Assembly: GCA_007128865.1 (NCBI GenBank)
Contig: SKWP01000269.1
Span: forward strand, 1 to 5,215
Reading direction: 5' to 3'
Source of the DNA: Paracoccaceae bacterium
Lineage (GTDB): Bacteria; Pseudomonadota; Alphaproteobacteria; Rhodobacterales; Rhodobacteraceae
DNA: 5,215 nt
Numbering within the stretch: position 1 is the stretch's first letter; every line of letters starts with the position of its first letter. The notes under the pieces were generated by a model that was not told the DNA's origin, did not search any database, and worked only from the letters and a program-made list of their open reading frames with translations. This document shows positions 1 through 4,694 of this stretch, piece by piece. A program made the translations under genes and the position numbers.

Positions 1-50
1 ATGTGGCGGGCATGGTGGATCGCGCACCGGATACGCCGCCCGCCGGGTGA
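1..50 (+). CDS. Possible C-terminal tail of an upstream gene (partial)
   Basis: In the frame starting at base 3, a short open stretch reads VAGMVDRAPDTPPAG and stops at TGA 48-50. This could be the end of a plus-strand gene entering from the left edge. Only 15 codons are visible, there is no recognisable domain, and all three minus-strand frames are also free of stops through about base 199, so the coding evidence is weak. No function can be proposed. The alternative is that bases 1-199 are entirely non-coding or belong to a minus-strand gene leaving to the left; the minus-strand translations I tried read as Arg/Pro-rich low-information sequence. Confidence 0.22.
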   Translation, partial: VAGMVDRAPDTPPAG

Positions 51-76
51 GGCCACAGGGCAGCGCCGGCGTGGCA

Positions 77-94
77 GGGCAGGGCAGGGCTGGG
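77..94 (+). other. G-quadruplex motif (four G3 tracts, 2-nt loops)
   Basis: The sequence GGGCAGGGCAGGGCTGGG is four GGG tracts separated by CA, CA and CT. It is built on a GGCAG tandem of about 3.6 units at 73-90. This fits the canonical G3-loop-G3 quadruplex pattern with very short, equal loops, the arrangement that generally folds most stably. It lies about 105 nt upstream of the lytic transglycosylase start, in what is probably its leader or promoter region. The motif is read directly; folding in the cell and any regulatory effect are inference. Confidence 0.6.
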
Positions 95-188
95 CGGTTC
101 GGCGGCTCCTTGCCGAGCCTGCGCCTGATCGCCGGATTTTCCGCTTGCCGGTGTTGCCTGGGCATGGCTTGATCCTGCCGACCTGTCC

Positions 189-193
189 GGAGG
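189..193 (+). promoter_or_regulatory. Shine-Dalgarno for the lytic transglycosylase
   Basis: GGAGG sits 6 nt before ATG 200. It is a near-perfect match to the anti-Shine-Dalgarno at the right distance, and it fixes the start of the lipoprotein gene despite an open frame on the plus strand from base 1 in another phase. No convincing sigma-70 promoter is visible upstream; TTGCCG at 145-150 lacks a good -10 partner. Confidence 0.75.
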
Positions 194-199
194 CCGCCC

Positions 200-679
200 A
201 TGCCATCATTGCCAATCCTGCGTCCCGTTCTGGCCATTCTTCTGGCGGCGGGTCTTGCCGCCTGCAGCGGCGGTGACCGGGCCAGCCGCCTTGCCGGCGA
301 CAGCTTCGACATTCCCGACCGCTATGGCACGCCGGCGCTGCGAAGCCTCGTGGCCACCCATGCCCGCCGCGAAGGCGTGCCGCTGGAACTGGTCCACCGG
401 GTGGTGATGCGCGAAAGCCGCTACAACCCTGCGGCCCGCAACGGCCCCTACTGGGGGCTGATGCAGATCCACCCGCAGACCGCCCGCACCATGGGCTTTC
501 GCGGCGAACCGCGCGACCTGCTCGATCCCGACACCAACCTGCGCTATGCGGTGCGTTATCTGCGCGGGGCCTGGCTGGTGGCCGACGGCGACATGGACCG
601 CGCGGTGATGTGGTATGCGCGCGGCTATTACTATGAGGCCCGCGACCGCGGCATGCTCGAAGTCACCGGGCTGCGCTGA
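200..679 (+). CDS. Small lytic transglycosylase lipoprotein (SLT domain)
   Basis: Predicted lytic transglycosylase that cleaves the MurNAc-GlcNAc bond of peptidoglycan, forming 1,6-anhydroMurNAc, at the periplasmic side of the envelope. The 159-aa protein begins with a lipoprotein signal: hydrophobic residues 6-20 and a lipobox LAAC with the lipidated Cys at 22. The SLT (goose-lysozyme-like) domain fills about residues 45-155. Diagnostic motifs are MRESRYNP with the likely catalytic acid E72, GLMQI at 86-90, and NLRYAVRYL at 113-121. The usual AYNAG-type motif appears as the altered WYARGYYYEA (138-147). It is close to a bare catalytic domain, much shorter than MltC or Slt70, with no separate substrate-binding module. 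The start is set by GGAGG 6 nt upstream. The next gene follows after 51 nt on the same strand. The SLT assignment is firm; the exact subfamily and whether the enzyme is fully active are not. Confidence 0.88.
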   Translation: MPSLPILRPVLAILLAAGLAACSGGDRASRLAGDSFDIPDRYGTPALRSLVATHARREGVPLELVHRVVMRESRYNPAARNGPYWGLMQIHPQTARTMGFRGEPRDLLDPDTNLRYAVRYLRGAWLVADGDMDRAVMWYARGYYYEARDRGMLEVTGLR

Positions 680-680
680 T

Positions 681-715
681 CCGGCGCGTGCCTCTTTCCT
701 TTCCGCGCCCGCCGG
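681..715 (+). other. Imperfect GC hairpin between lipoprotein and YcgN genes
   Basis: CCGGCG at 681-686 can pair with CGCCGG at 710-715, and the inner CG at 687-688 with CG at 706-707, leaving a pyrimidine-rich loop (CTCTTTCCTTTC). An alternative pairing is GGCGCG 683-688 with CGCGCC 704-709. There is no T-tract after it, so it does not look like an intrinsic terminator. It ends just before the AAGGG ribosome site of the next gene (719-723) and could modulate read-through or translation. Such stems are common by chance at this GC content. Confidence 0.25.
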
Positions 716-730
716 TGCAAGGGTCGCGCC

Positions 731-1198
731 ATGAAACACGATGCCCCGCCGTCGCTGCGCCCCCGGTTCTGGGAACGCGTGCCGCTCGACCGCATGACCG
801 CGGCCGAGTGGGAGGCGCTGTGCGACGGCTGCGGCAAGTGCTGCCTCAACAAGCTCGAGGATCCCGACACCGGCGAGGTCGCCTTTACCCGCGTCGCCTG
901 CCGGTTGCTGGACGACCACAGCTGCCGCTGCGGGCAATACGCGATCCGCAAGCAGCTGGTGCCGGAATGCGTGGTGTTGAGCCCCGAAGCGCTGCCCAAG
1001 ATCGCCTACTGGCTGCCGCGCACCTGCGCCTACCGGCTGCTGCACGAAGGCAGGCCATTGGCAGACTGGCACCCGCTGATATCGGGCGATCCCGAAAGCG
1101 TGCATCGCGCCGGGGTGTCGGTGCGCGGCTGGACGGTGCCGGAATACGCGGTGCCCGAAGAGGAATGGGAAGACCACATCATCGACGAGGAGCCGTGA
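731..1198 (+). CDS. YcgN/UPF0260 family cysteine-cluster protein
   Basis: A 155-aa soluble protein of the YcgN (UPF0260) family, a conserved proteobacterial group related to the YkgJ-type zinc or iron-chelating cysteine-cluster domain; its biochemical role is not established. The diagnostic cluster is [18 protein letters not shown] starting at residue 31 (Cys 31, 34, 37, 38), followed by Cys 57, a CRC pair at 65/67, Cys 80 and Cys 99. Nine cysteines in 155 residues in this order imply metal binding. Other family-like stretches are [19 protein letters not shown] near the N-terminus and [12 protein letters not shown] at 93-104. Length fits the family. There is no signal peptide or membrane segment, so it is cytoplasmic. 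AAGGG at 719-723, 7 nt upstream, supports ATG 731. The stop TGA shares one base with the next gene's ATG, so the two are likely co-translated. Confidence 0.9.
   Translation: MKHDAPPSLRPRFWERVPLDRMTAAEWEALCDGCGKCCLNKLEDPDTGEVAFTRVACRLLDDHSCRCGQYAIRKQLVPECVVLSPEALPKIAYWLPRTCAYRLLHEGRPLADWHPLISGDPESVHRAGVSVRGWTVPEYAVPEEEWEDHIIDEEP
1187..1192 (+). promoter_or_regulatory. Shine-Dalgarno and TGATG coupling junction for the aldolase gene
   Basis: GAGGAG lies inside the last codons of the YcgN gene, 5 nt before ATG 1198. The stop TGA (1196-1198) and the start ATG (1198-1200) overlap in TGATG. This geometry is typical of translational coupling by a terminating and re-initiating ribosome. It also fixes the aldolase start, although the same frame is open back to base 688. 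Confidence 0.75.
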
Positions 1199-2262
1199 TG
1201 AACTTTGCCTCCGACAATACCGCGCCGGTCCCGGCCGAGGTGCTGGCGATGCTGGGGCGCGCCAACCAAGGCGCCGCGGCCGCCTATGGCGCCGACGCGC
1301 TGATGGAGCAGGTCACCGCGCGCATCCGCGATCTGTTCGAGGCACCAAAGGCCGCGGTTTACCTGGTTGCGACCGGCACGGCGGCCAATGCGTTGTCCAT
1401 CGCCACCTTCTGTCCGCCCTGGGGGGCGGTCTTCTGCCATCGCGATGCCCATGTTGAGGCCGATGAATGCGGCGCGCCGGAATTCTTTACCGGCGGTGCA
1501 AAGCTGAAGCTGGTTGATGGCGATCATGCCCGGATGAGCCCCGCGGCGCTGGCAGCTGCCATCGCGGCAACCGGCAACGTCGGGGTGCATAATGTCCAGA
1601 AGGGCATGCTTTCGCTGACCAACGCCACCGAGGCCGGCGCCGTCTACACGCCCGCGCAGGTGGCCGGGCTTGCCGCCGTTGCCCGTGCCCACGACCTGCC
1701 CTGCCATATGGACGGGGCGCGGTTTGCCAATGCGCTGGTGGCTGCCGGCTGTACCCCGGCCGAAATGACCTGGAAGGCGGGCATCGACATCCTGTCCTTC
1801 GGCGGCACCAAGAACGGGCTGCTGGGGGTGGAAGCCGTGGTGCTGTTCGACCCCGCCCGGTGGCCGGGCAAGGCGTGGGAATTCGAGCTGCGGCGCAAGC
1901 GTGGCGGGCATCTGTTTTCCAAGCACCGCTACCTGTCCGCGCAGATGCTGGCGTATCTGGAAGACGGGCTGTGGCTGCGGCTGGCCCGGCAGGCCAATGC
2001 GGCCGCGGCGCGGCTGGCGGCAGGGCTGGCGCATGTCGAGGGCGCGCGGCTGGTCCACCCGGCCGAGGCGAACATGGTCTTTGCCGCCTTTCCCCGCGCC
2101 GCCCACCGCCGGGCCCGCGATGCCGGGTATGCCTATTACCTCTGGCCGTTCGACCAGTCGCTGGAGGGCGCGGAAGACGAAGCGCTGTCGGCGCGGCTGG
2201 TGTGTTCCTGGAACACGGCGGATGCAGACGTCGATAGCCTGTTATCGGTCCTGCGGGGATGA
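1198..2262 (+). CDS. ltaE: Low-specificity L-threonine aldolase-family PLP enzyme
   Basis: A 354-aa fold-type I PLP enzyme of the beta-eliminating lyase/threonine aldolase family (COG2008-like), expected to split L-threonine or L-allo-threonine into glycine and acetaldehyde in the cytoplasm; related members act on other beta-hydroxy amino acids such as phenylserine. It opens with FASDNTAPVP, the family's usual N-terminal signature. ATGTAANALS (58-67) is the cofactor phosphate loop. H85 is placed where the PLP-stacking histidine is expected, HMDGARFANA (170-179) carries D172 for the pyridine nitrogen, and SFGGTKNG (200-207) carries the Schiff-base lysine K205. Length is normal and the reading frame is intact. 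ATG 1198 is preferred over upstream codons because the family N-terminus begins there and a strong ribosome site precedes it. It is coupled to the YcgN gene. The family is clear; the true substrate and stereospecificity cannot be read from sequence, and the symbol is by analogy. Confidence 0.87.
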   Translation: MNFASDNTAPVPAEVLAMLGRANQGAAAAYGADALMEQVTARIRDLFEAPKAAVYLVATGTAANALSIATFCPPWGAVFCHRDAHVEADECGAPEFFTGGAKLKLVDGDHARMSPAALAAAIAATGNVGVHNVQKGMLSLTNATEAGAVYTPAQVAGLAAVARAHDLPCHMDGARFANALVAAGCTPAEMTWKAGIDILSFGGTKNGLLGVEAVVLFDPARWPGKAWEFELRRKRGGHLFSKHRYLSAQMLAYLEDGLWLRLARQANAAAARLAAGLAHVEGARLVHPAEANMVFAAFPRAAHRRARDAGYAYYLWPFDQSLEGAEDEALSARLVCSWNTADADVDSLLSVLRG

Positions 2263-2280
2263 GCGGGCTTTCAGCCGCAG
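2251..2280. terminator. Possible bidirectional hairpin at the convergent gene ends
   Basis: CTGCGG (2251-2256) and CCGCAG (2275-2280) form a 6-bp inverted repeat enclosing both stop codons of the convergent aldolase and inhibitor genes. An alternative inner stem pairs GCGG 2263-2266 with CCGC 2275-2278, continuing as CT/AG after a bulged G, with loop TTC. Either could form on transcripts of both strands. There is no T-tract on either side, so it is not a classic intrinsic terminator. With only 8 nt between the genes, it is the only candidate end structure. Confidence 0.3.
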
Positions 2281-2561
2281 CGCAGCCCGACAACGATGCC
2301 GGCGCTGTCGAGTTCGATGTTCAGCCGGCCGGGGATATGATCCATGGTGATCATGTCGCCGGGGCGGATCACCCGGATGCGTTGCGGCCCCTCGATCTGC
2401 GCCAGCGCTTCGGTATCCGGCACCGGTTCACCGACAAGATGCTGCAGGGCCAGCGCGCCGCACGGATCGTCGCCGGCGCGATTCAGTCCCGAAAGGTCGC
2501 GCATGTCCGCGGCGCCTCCGTTGGCAAGGGTCAGGGCAAGCAGGGTGGCGGCAAGCTTCAT
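2271..2561 (-). CDS. Secreted I78-family peptidase inhibitor
   Basis: A 96-aa exported protein resembling peptidase inhibitor family I78 (the Aspergillus elastase-inhibitor family, widespread in Proteobacteria), predicted to sit in the periplasm and block an elastase-like or subtilisin-like peptidase. Residues 1-18 form a signal peptide with K2, the hydrophobic stretch LAATLLALTLA and a small-residue cleavage area (NGGAA). The mature part shows the family pattern in order: DPCGALALQHLVGEPV (32-47), RVIRPGDMITMDHIPGRLN (63-81), and a C-terminal LRCG. C34 and C95 are the expected disulfide pair. Size is typical. The start is the only ATG in frame that gives a signal peptide. No clear Shine-Dalgarno precedes it; a GC hairpin abuts the ATG instead. 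It converges with the aldolase gene and diverges from the NYN gene. Family assignment is from motif memory; the target peptidase is unknown. Confidence 0.83.
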   Translation of the reverse strand: MKLAATLLALTLANGGAADMRDLSGLNRAGDDPCGALALQHLVGEPVPDTEALAQIEGPQRIRVIRPGDMITMDHIPGRLNIELDSAGIVVGLRCG

Positions 2562-2579
2562 GGCGCCAAGGTGGGCGCC
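2562..2579 (-). promoter_or_regulatory. GC hairpin abutting the I78 gene start codon
   Basis: Two copies of the palindrome GGCGCC (2562-2567 and 2574-2579) flank a 6-nt spacer. On the minus-strand mRNA they form a 6-bp all-GC stem with loop CACCUU that ends at the base before the ATG (2561-2559). It occupies the place where a Shine-Dalgarno should be. The loop resembles part of the anti-Shine-Dalgarno rather than a ribosome site. This predicts weak or controlled translation initiation; the effect is inferred. Confidence 0.4.
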
Positions 2580-2708
2580 GGCGGCCGGCCTTGCAACCCC
2601 GCTGACCGAAGCGTGAGCGCACCGCGCCGGAAATCGCCGCTTGTGCGCGGCACGGGTGGCCTTGCCCGCGCGGCTTTTTCGCCCGCCTTCATTTGCCTGT
2701 CATCGCGG

Positions 2709-2732
2709 CCCCGCCCCCGCAATCCCTGACCC
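2709..2732 (-). other. G-quadruplex motif on the minus strand upstream of the NYN gene
   Basis: On the minus strand, four G tracts of 3, 3, 5 and 4 bases are separated by loops TCA, ATTGC and C. They are read from C-tracts at 2730-2732, 2724-2726, 2714-2718 and 2709-2712. This satisfies the usual G3+ with 1-7 nt loop rule. It lies 19 bp upstream of NYN start ATG 2752, on that gene's template strand. The motif is seen directly; function is inference. Confidence 0.5.
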
Positions 2733-2736
2733 AGCC

Positions 2737-2743
2737 AGAAAGG
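2737..2743 (+). promoter_or_regulatory. Shine-Dalgarno that fixes the NYN gene start
   Basis: AGAAAGG ends 8 nt before ATG 2752. The same frame is open for 37 further codons upstream (to ATG 2641), but that extension is Arg/Pro/Ala-rich, lies in the divergent promoter region, and has no comparable ribosome site. ATG 2752 is therefore chosen as the start. Confidence 0.7.
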
Positions 2744-2751
2744 CAGCCGCC

Positions 2752-3477
2752 ATGGCCCGCGCCGGTATCCCGCTTCTTGCCGTCCTGATCGACGCCGACA
2801 ATTCCAGCCCGCAATGGGCCGAGGCGATCTTCAACGAGATCGCCAGCCTTGGCGAGGCCAGCGTGCGGCGCATCTATGGCGATTTCTCGCGCCCGGCGCT
2901 GAAGGGCTGGTCGGACCGTCTGGCGCCGCTGGCGCTGGTTCCGCATCATTCGCCGGCCAACACCGTGGGCAAGAACGCCTCGGACATCGCGCTGGTCATC
3001 GACGCGATGGACCTGCTGCATTCCGGCCGTTTCGACGGCTTCGTGCTGGTGTCGTCGGACAGCGATTTCACCCGCCTCGCCAGCCGCATCCGCGAGCATG
3101 GCCTGGACGTCTATGGCATCGGACAGGAAAAGACGCCCGAAGCCTTCCGCAAGGCCTGCAAGCGGTTCATCTTCGTCGAAAACATCGAAGGCACCGGCCA
3201 GGGCGATGACGGCCGCGGCGCCGGCGCGGTACGCAAGCCCGGCAAGCAGGCCGCACAGAAGGCGGTGCCGTTGATCGAGGCCGCGATGCGCGCCATCGGC
3301 GGCGAGGATGAATGGTATTCGCTGGGCCAGCTTGGCCAGTACATCATCGCCGCCAATCCCGATTTCGACACCCGCAGCTTTGGCAGTGCCAAGCTGTCCG
3401 ACCTGGTCACGCGCAGCGGCCGTTTCGAGACCCGGCGCGGAGAAGGCAACCAGATTCTGGTCCGGGCGAAAGGGTGA
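2752..3477 (+). CDS. NYN-domain putative ribonuclease with C-terminal OST-HTH/LOTUS domain
   Basis: A 241-aa cytoplasmic protein. Residues 5-145 form a NYN (PIN-like, LabA/DUF88-type) nuclease domain; the family uses clustered acidic residues to hold metal and cut RNA. Visible signatures are VLIDADNSSP with D14 and D16, IYGDFS with D44, NASDIALVIDAMDLL with D78, and VSSDSDFTRLASRIREHG with D103 and D105, the expected acidic set. A flexible Gly/Arg/Lys-rich linker at about 147-168 leads to residues 169-239, a winged-helix-like OST-HTH (LOTUS) domain with VPLIEAAMRA, WYSLGQLGQYI, FDTRSFGSAKLSDLV and FETRRG. LOTUS domains bind RNA, so the arrangement suggests targeted RNA cleavage or decay. The start is set by AGAAAGG 8 nt upstream; the longer open frame reaches into the promoter region. 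The secreted HExxH gene begins 7 nt after the stop, implying an operon. Domain calls are strong; the RNA target is unknown. Confidence 0.9.
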   Translation: MARAGIPLLAVLIDADNSSPQWAEAIFNEIASLGEASVRRIYGDFSRPALKGWSDRLAPLALVPHHSPANTVGKNASDIALVIDAMDLLHSGRFDGFVLVSSDSDFTRLASRIREHGLDVYGIGQEKTPEAFRKACKRFIFVENIEGTGQGDDGRGAGAVRKPGKQAAQKAVPLIEAAMRAIGGEDEWYSLGQLGQYIIAANPDFDTRSFGSAKLSDLVTRSGRFETRRGEGNQILVRAKG

Positions 3478-3484
3478 CGGCGGG

Positions 3485-4213
3485 ATGACCCAGAGCGGAG
3501 CAATGCACCAAACCGGGAATTCTGCCGGCGGCCGCGGGCCGGTTCTGGCGCTGGTGTTGTCTTGCATGGCCGGTGCGGCGGGGGCGGCCGACGAATGGAC
3601 AGCCTGTCCGGAAAACGGGTGGTACGCCACCGGCGGTGACGCAGAAGAGCGGCTTCTGGTCTGCCGGGGCGTGGCGGCCGCGGCAGGCGTCCTGGCAGGT
3701 TGTGGACTGGATGTGAAGCAGGCCGGGCGGGTCCGGTTGGTCGATGAGTTGCCGGTGTTCTGCGACAGCGCGGCATATGGCCTTTTCGATGCGCAGGCGG
3801 CCGAGATCCGGTTGGGCCGGCCCGGGCTTTGCGTGGCCACCGCACCGACCGGAAGCGCCTTTCTGTCGCTTCCGGTCGAGGCGGCATTCATGGCGCTTGC
3901 TTCGCACGAGGCCGCACATGCCTTGATCTTTGCGCTTGGGCTTGGGGCCGAACGGCGGCTTGAGCATGAATACATTGCCGGGGTCGTTCAGCATTCCGTG
4001 CTCGATCCGGAGCAACGAGACCTGGCGCTTGACGCAGTCGGGGCGTTGCCCCCGGATTCAGAGGCGGAATTCAACGCGTTTCTGCTTTTCATGGCTCCCG
4101 AGCGGTATTCGGCAAAGGCCTGGCTGCATTTCGAATCCCGGTCTGACGGCTGCGTATTCCTGAGGGGGCTCGTCTCGGGCGCCGTTCGCTTGCCCGATCT
4201 GCCCAACCTGTAA
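3485..4213 (+). CDS. Secreted HExxH protein, putative zinc metallopeptidase (DUF6639-like)
   Basis: A 242-aa exported protein of unknown function. A signal peptide spans about residues 1-34: basic R17, hydrophobic VLALVLSCMAGAAGA, then AADEW. The mature part has Cys at 41, 60, 73, 93 and 116, consistent with disulfides in the periplasm. SHEAAHALIF carries HExxH at residues 141-145 (bases 3905-3919), preceded by the helix-like VEAAFMALA. EHEYIAGVVQ follows, where E162 (or E160) could be the third zinc ligand, a gluzincin-like layout with the glutamate about 16 residues after the second His. It resembles small Rhodobacteraceae proteins that I recall as DUF6639; that label is from memory. Two in-frame starts are possible, ATG 3485 (AAAGGG 10 nt upstream) and ATG 3503 (GGAG only 2 nt upstream); I prefer 3485. 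It lies 7 nt after the NYN gene and is likely co-transcribed. Peptidase activity is inferred. Confidence 0.72.
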   Translation: MTQSGAMHQTGNSAGGRGPVLALVLSCMAGAAGAADEWTACPENGWYATGGDAEERLLVCRGVAAAAGVLAGCGLDVKQAGRVRLVDELPVFCDSAAYGLFDAQAAEIRLGRPGLCVATAPTGSAFLSLPVEAAFMALASHEAAHALIFALGLGAERRLEHEYIAGVVQHSVLDPEQRDLALDAVGALPPDSEAEFNAFLLFMAPERYSAKAWLHFESRSDGCVFLRGLVSGAVRLPDLPNL

Positions 4214-4364
4214 CCGCCGCCCCGCAAGCTGCCCGCAAGTCCCGCCGGTCGTATCCGAATGGCCGGTTTGACCGCCATCGCGGGACACCGCAGGTTCATC
4301 AGAGCCCCGGCGGGTTCGGGCAACCATGCCGCAAGGGCCCGCGTGCCCGGCCTGATCCGATGCA
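4214..4364. other. Convergent intergenic region with CCGCAAG repeats
   Basis: This 151-bp gap separates two convergent genes. CCGCAAG occurs three times (4222-4228, 4233-4239, 4329-4335); the first two share CCCGCAAG and are offset by 11 bp, about one helical turn. Short stems are possible, such as CGGT/ACCG at 4264-4274 and CGGGC 4317-4321 with GCCCG at 4337-4341 or 4345-4349, but none is followed by a T-tract. I see no clear intrinsic terminator and no convincing gene; open frames here lack ribosome sites and recognisable protein. Confidence 0.4.
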
Positions 4365-4694
4365 TCACGGCTGCTGCGGGTTGGCGGCCGGCAGGATCAC
4401 GATACGCTGCCGCAGGGTGCCTTCGGGGCGGTCGAAGATCAGGATCTCGTCGTCATCGGTGACCACCGCGAACCAGTCGCGGCCCTGGGTAAAGGCGCTG
4501 GCACGGCTGCCGTCGGGCAGGGTCACGCTGTCGGGCAGGGGCGGCGGCGGCTGAGGCGGTTGCAGGCGGATGACAAGCAGCCCGACGATGGTTACAAGCC
4601 CCAGCACCATCACCGTTGTCAGCGCGGTGACCAGCGCCTTGAGAAACCGCAGTTCAGGGGGCCGCTGGCCGCCGGGTACCGGAGCGTCTTGCAT
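4365..4694 (-). CDS. Small single-pass inner-membrane protein (DUF6476-like)
   Basis: A 109-aa protein with one clear membrane segment. Residues 1-19 are a polar N-terminus (PPELRFLKA at 12-20), residues about 20-42 are a strongly hydrophobic helix ([22 protein letters not shown]), then a proline-rich hinge ([12 protein letters not shown], 45-56). The rest is a soluble domain of about 55 residues predicted rich in beta strand, with [32 protein letters not shown] and RQRIVIL. The domain looks like a small propeller-blade-type or ligand-free beta module; no catalytic motif is seen. With few charges before the helix, topology is uncertain but periplasmic C-terminus is plausible. It resembles a Rhodobacteraceae family I recall as DUF6476 beside rluD-like genes. 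The start is ATG 4694-4692 with AAAGGCGGAGG just upstream; the open frame beyond it is antisense to the pseudouridine synthase. Function is unknown. Confidence 0.8.
   Translation of the reverse strand: MQDAPVPGGQRPPELRFLKALVTALTTVMVLGLVTIVGLLVIRLQPPQPPPPLPDSVTLPDGSRASAFTQGRDWFAVVTDDDEILIFDRPEGTLRQRIVILPAANPQQP
4681..4684 (+). promoter_or_regulatory. Shine-Dalgarno of the pseudouridine synthase, inside the opposing gene
   Basis: GGAG lies 8 nt before ATG 4693, within the first codons of the minus-strand membrane-protein gene. It shows that the leader of the pseudouridine synthase mRNA is antisense to that gene. The reciprocal site, AAAGGCGGAGG (plus-strand bases 4697-4707), lies inside the pseudouridine synthase coding sequence and serves the minus-strand gene. 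Confidence 0.55.

Larger units (their letters stand above)
2562..2751. other. Divergent intergenic region between I78 and NYN genes
   Basis: This 190-bp region must contain the promoters for both the minus-strand inhibitor gene and the plus-strand NYN gene. I find no convincing sigma-70 -35/-10 pair in either direction. Notable content is the hairpin at the inhibitor start, the palindrome GGCCGGCC at 2583-2590, an AT-richer patch around 2675-2700 that includes TTTTT at 2675-2679 after a weak CGGG/CCCG stem (2653-2668), and C-tracts at 2709-2732 forming a minus-strand quadruplex motif. The T5 after a stem is terminator-like, but no plus-strand transcript clearly needs ending there, so I do not call one. 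Confidence 0.5.

Noticed and set aside
1..276. Plus-strand open frame of 91 codons starting exactly at base 1
   Set aside because: Arg/Trp/Pro-rich with no recognisable domain, no ribosome site visible, and it overlaps the lipoprotein gene's signal-peptide region in a different frame.
206..1177. Long minus-strand open frame of 323 codons antisense to the transglycosylase and YcgN genes
   Set aside because: His/Ala/Gly/Arg-rich shadow translation typical of GC-rich DNA; both sense genes have clear families and motifs.
1030..2106. Minus-strand open frame of 358 codons antisense to the aldolase gene
   Set aside because: Shadow of the sense codon bias; no domain, and the sense strand encodes an intact PLP enzyme.
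2653..2679. Stem followed by TTTTT, resembling an intrinsic terminator
   Set aside because: The stem is only about 4 bp with an 8-nt loop, and there is no evident plus-strand transcript to terminate at this point; more likely a feature of the divergent promoter region.
2689..3975. Minus-strand open frame of 428 codons antisense to the NYN and HExxH genes
   Set aside because: The longest open frame in the window, but its residue composition is low-information and it is opposite two genes with clear domains, ribosome sites and signal peptide.
4513..4540. Direct repeat TCGGGCAGGG at 4513 and 4531 with several G tracts
   Set aside because: It encodes the repeated Leu-Pro-Asp of the minus-strand protein ([10 protein letters not shown]), and the 10-nt gap between G-tract pairs breaks the canonical quadruplex rule.
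4259..4554. Short plus-strand open frames in and after the convergent gap
   Set aside because: No ribosome site, Arg/Gly-rich translation, and they run antisense into the membrane-protein gene.
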